Assembly (NCBI GenBank): GCA_031286305.1
Contig: JAITUM010000018.1
Span: 1-35,703 of the forward strand
DNA from: Candidatus Fibrimonadaceae bacterium
Lineage (GTDB): Bacteria > Fibrobacterota > Fibrobacteria > Fibrobacterales > Fibrobacteraceae
DNA length: 35,703 bases
Direction of reading: 5' to 3'
Shown: positions 35,339 to 35,703 of the stretch, piece after piece
How positions within the stretch are numbered: position 1 is the first letter of the stretch
Layout of the letters: the number at the start of each line of letters is the position of its first letter
Program-made: the position numbers and the translations under genes
The notes under the pieces: generated by a model
Databases searched by the model: none
The model's input: the letters and a program-made list of their open reading frames with translations, nothing else
Told to the model about the DNA's origin: nothing

Positions 35339-35703
35339 TTAGTCATCACTCATTAATGGTTGCCTTTTATCTACTACTATTTCAAACTTTGTAGTGTCAA
35401 AGAAAACATTGAATGGGAATTCTTTTGCATTTTCGCTGTAAACAGTTACAGCGTGGGTATTTTTTAAAATCAGGTTTGCCAGCGAGGAGCAAAAAAGTCT
35501 GTTTGTGTCTTTAATATCGAATGAGAGATCAAAAGGAACACGCTTTGCAAGCAATCGGTAAGCTTCTTTTGCTATAATCTCTCCATTTGAATTTTTTAGT
35601 CGGGTTACCACAACACTGTTTGGTCTTGCTTCGAGTAAAAATTGGTCTAAGGAATTTTTCTGCACACCATCCAGCTCTGCCATTGAACCGGAGATTGAAT
35701 GTA
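35339..35703 (-). CDS. YiiX/YebB-like papain-fold (NlpC/P60 superfamily) protein, 5' end cut
   Basis: The minus-strand frame is open to the window edge, so the N-terminus is missing; the visible ATG at 35683 is probably internal. The 120 visible residues include SMAELDGVQKNSLDQFLLEA, VVVTRLKN, AYRLLAKRVPFDLSFDIKDT and RLFCSSLANLIL. These resemble the permuted papain-like YiiX/YebB group, where the FCS/YCSEL motif carries the catalytic Cys and a His lies in the missing N-terminal part. Such enzymes are thought to act on amide bonds in cell-wall peptides or lipids. In this protein the usual Glu after CS is Ser (FCSSL), a mild departure. Function is uncertain. Confidence 0.55.
   Translation of the reverse strand, partial: HSISGSMAELDGVQKNSLDQFLLEARPNSVVVTRLKNSNGEIIAKEAYRLLAKRVPFDLSFDIKDTNRLFCSSLANLILKNTHAVTVYSENAKEFPFNVFFDTTKFEIVVDKRQPLMSDD

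Noticed and set aside
35182-35394. 70-codon plus-strand frame over the sdhB end and intergenic repeats
   Set aside because: It overlaps sdhB in another frame and runs through the repeat block without a ribosome binding site.

Overview
This window looks like a chromosomal segment of a Gram-negative bacterium, most probably a member of Fibrobacterota (Fibrobacter or a gut relative such as the termite-gut Fibromonas group). The assignment is an inference from gene content: long TPR and PorV-like outer-membrane proteins, OmpA-domain fusions, GLUG-repeat fragments, a Bacteroidetes/Fibrobacter-type b558 succinate dehydrogenase, an Rpn/PD-(D/E)XK putative transposase and myxobacterial-type 'AgmX/PglI' tail proteins. 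No rRNA, tRNA or CRISPR array was seen. DNA is moderately AT-rich, and promoters repeatedly show a TATATT -10 box, often as CTATATT.

Layout. 1-1145: a GerW/YtfJ-family gene, a convergent xseB, and a small histone-H1-like (Hc1) gene. 1142-11753: an envelope-machine cluster. It encodes a beta-helix/OmpA lipid-free periplasmic anchor, a PorV-like barrel fused to TPRs, a 1282-residue TPR protein, a TolQ/ExbB motor subunit, two ExbD/TolR proteins (one lacking the proton-path Asp) and a TonB-like AgmX/PglI-tail protein. The set resembles Tol-Pal and the Agl/Glt gliding motor of Myxococcus. 11847-19718: a CheR-like methyltransferase, then a type IV pilus assembly operon pilM-N-O-P-Q whose last gene overlaps a membrane GAF/PP2C (RsbU-type) phosphatase. 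19727-21926, minus strand: uppP, then a 0.5 kb graveyard (a GLUG surface-protein fragment next to an antisense transposase tail), then an Rpn-family gene. 22198-26187: cheB, a second cheR, ligA. 26317-31361: a FadL-type outer-membrane porin and two tandem chemoreceptors. 31510-35230: sdhCAB. The right edge cuts a YiiX-like papain-fold peptidase gene.

Functionally the window combines surface machinery (type IV pilus alignment complex plus secretin, Tol/Agl-like energised envelope complex) with chemosensory parts (two MCPs, CheB, two CheR) and no flagellar gene. This suggests chemosensory control of surface motility or adhesion, but that link is inferred.

Intergenic DNA is unusual. C-rich CCCCATA-type tracts end in the same TTTACTATATTA promoter upstream of cheB and sdhC, with a partial version upstream of pilM. 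A 29-bp word recurs at 137-165 and 12853-12881, the latter inside a three-plus-three inverted repeat cluster. uppP and pilM both have the -10 box exactly 6 nt before the start codon, which predicts leaderless mRNAs.
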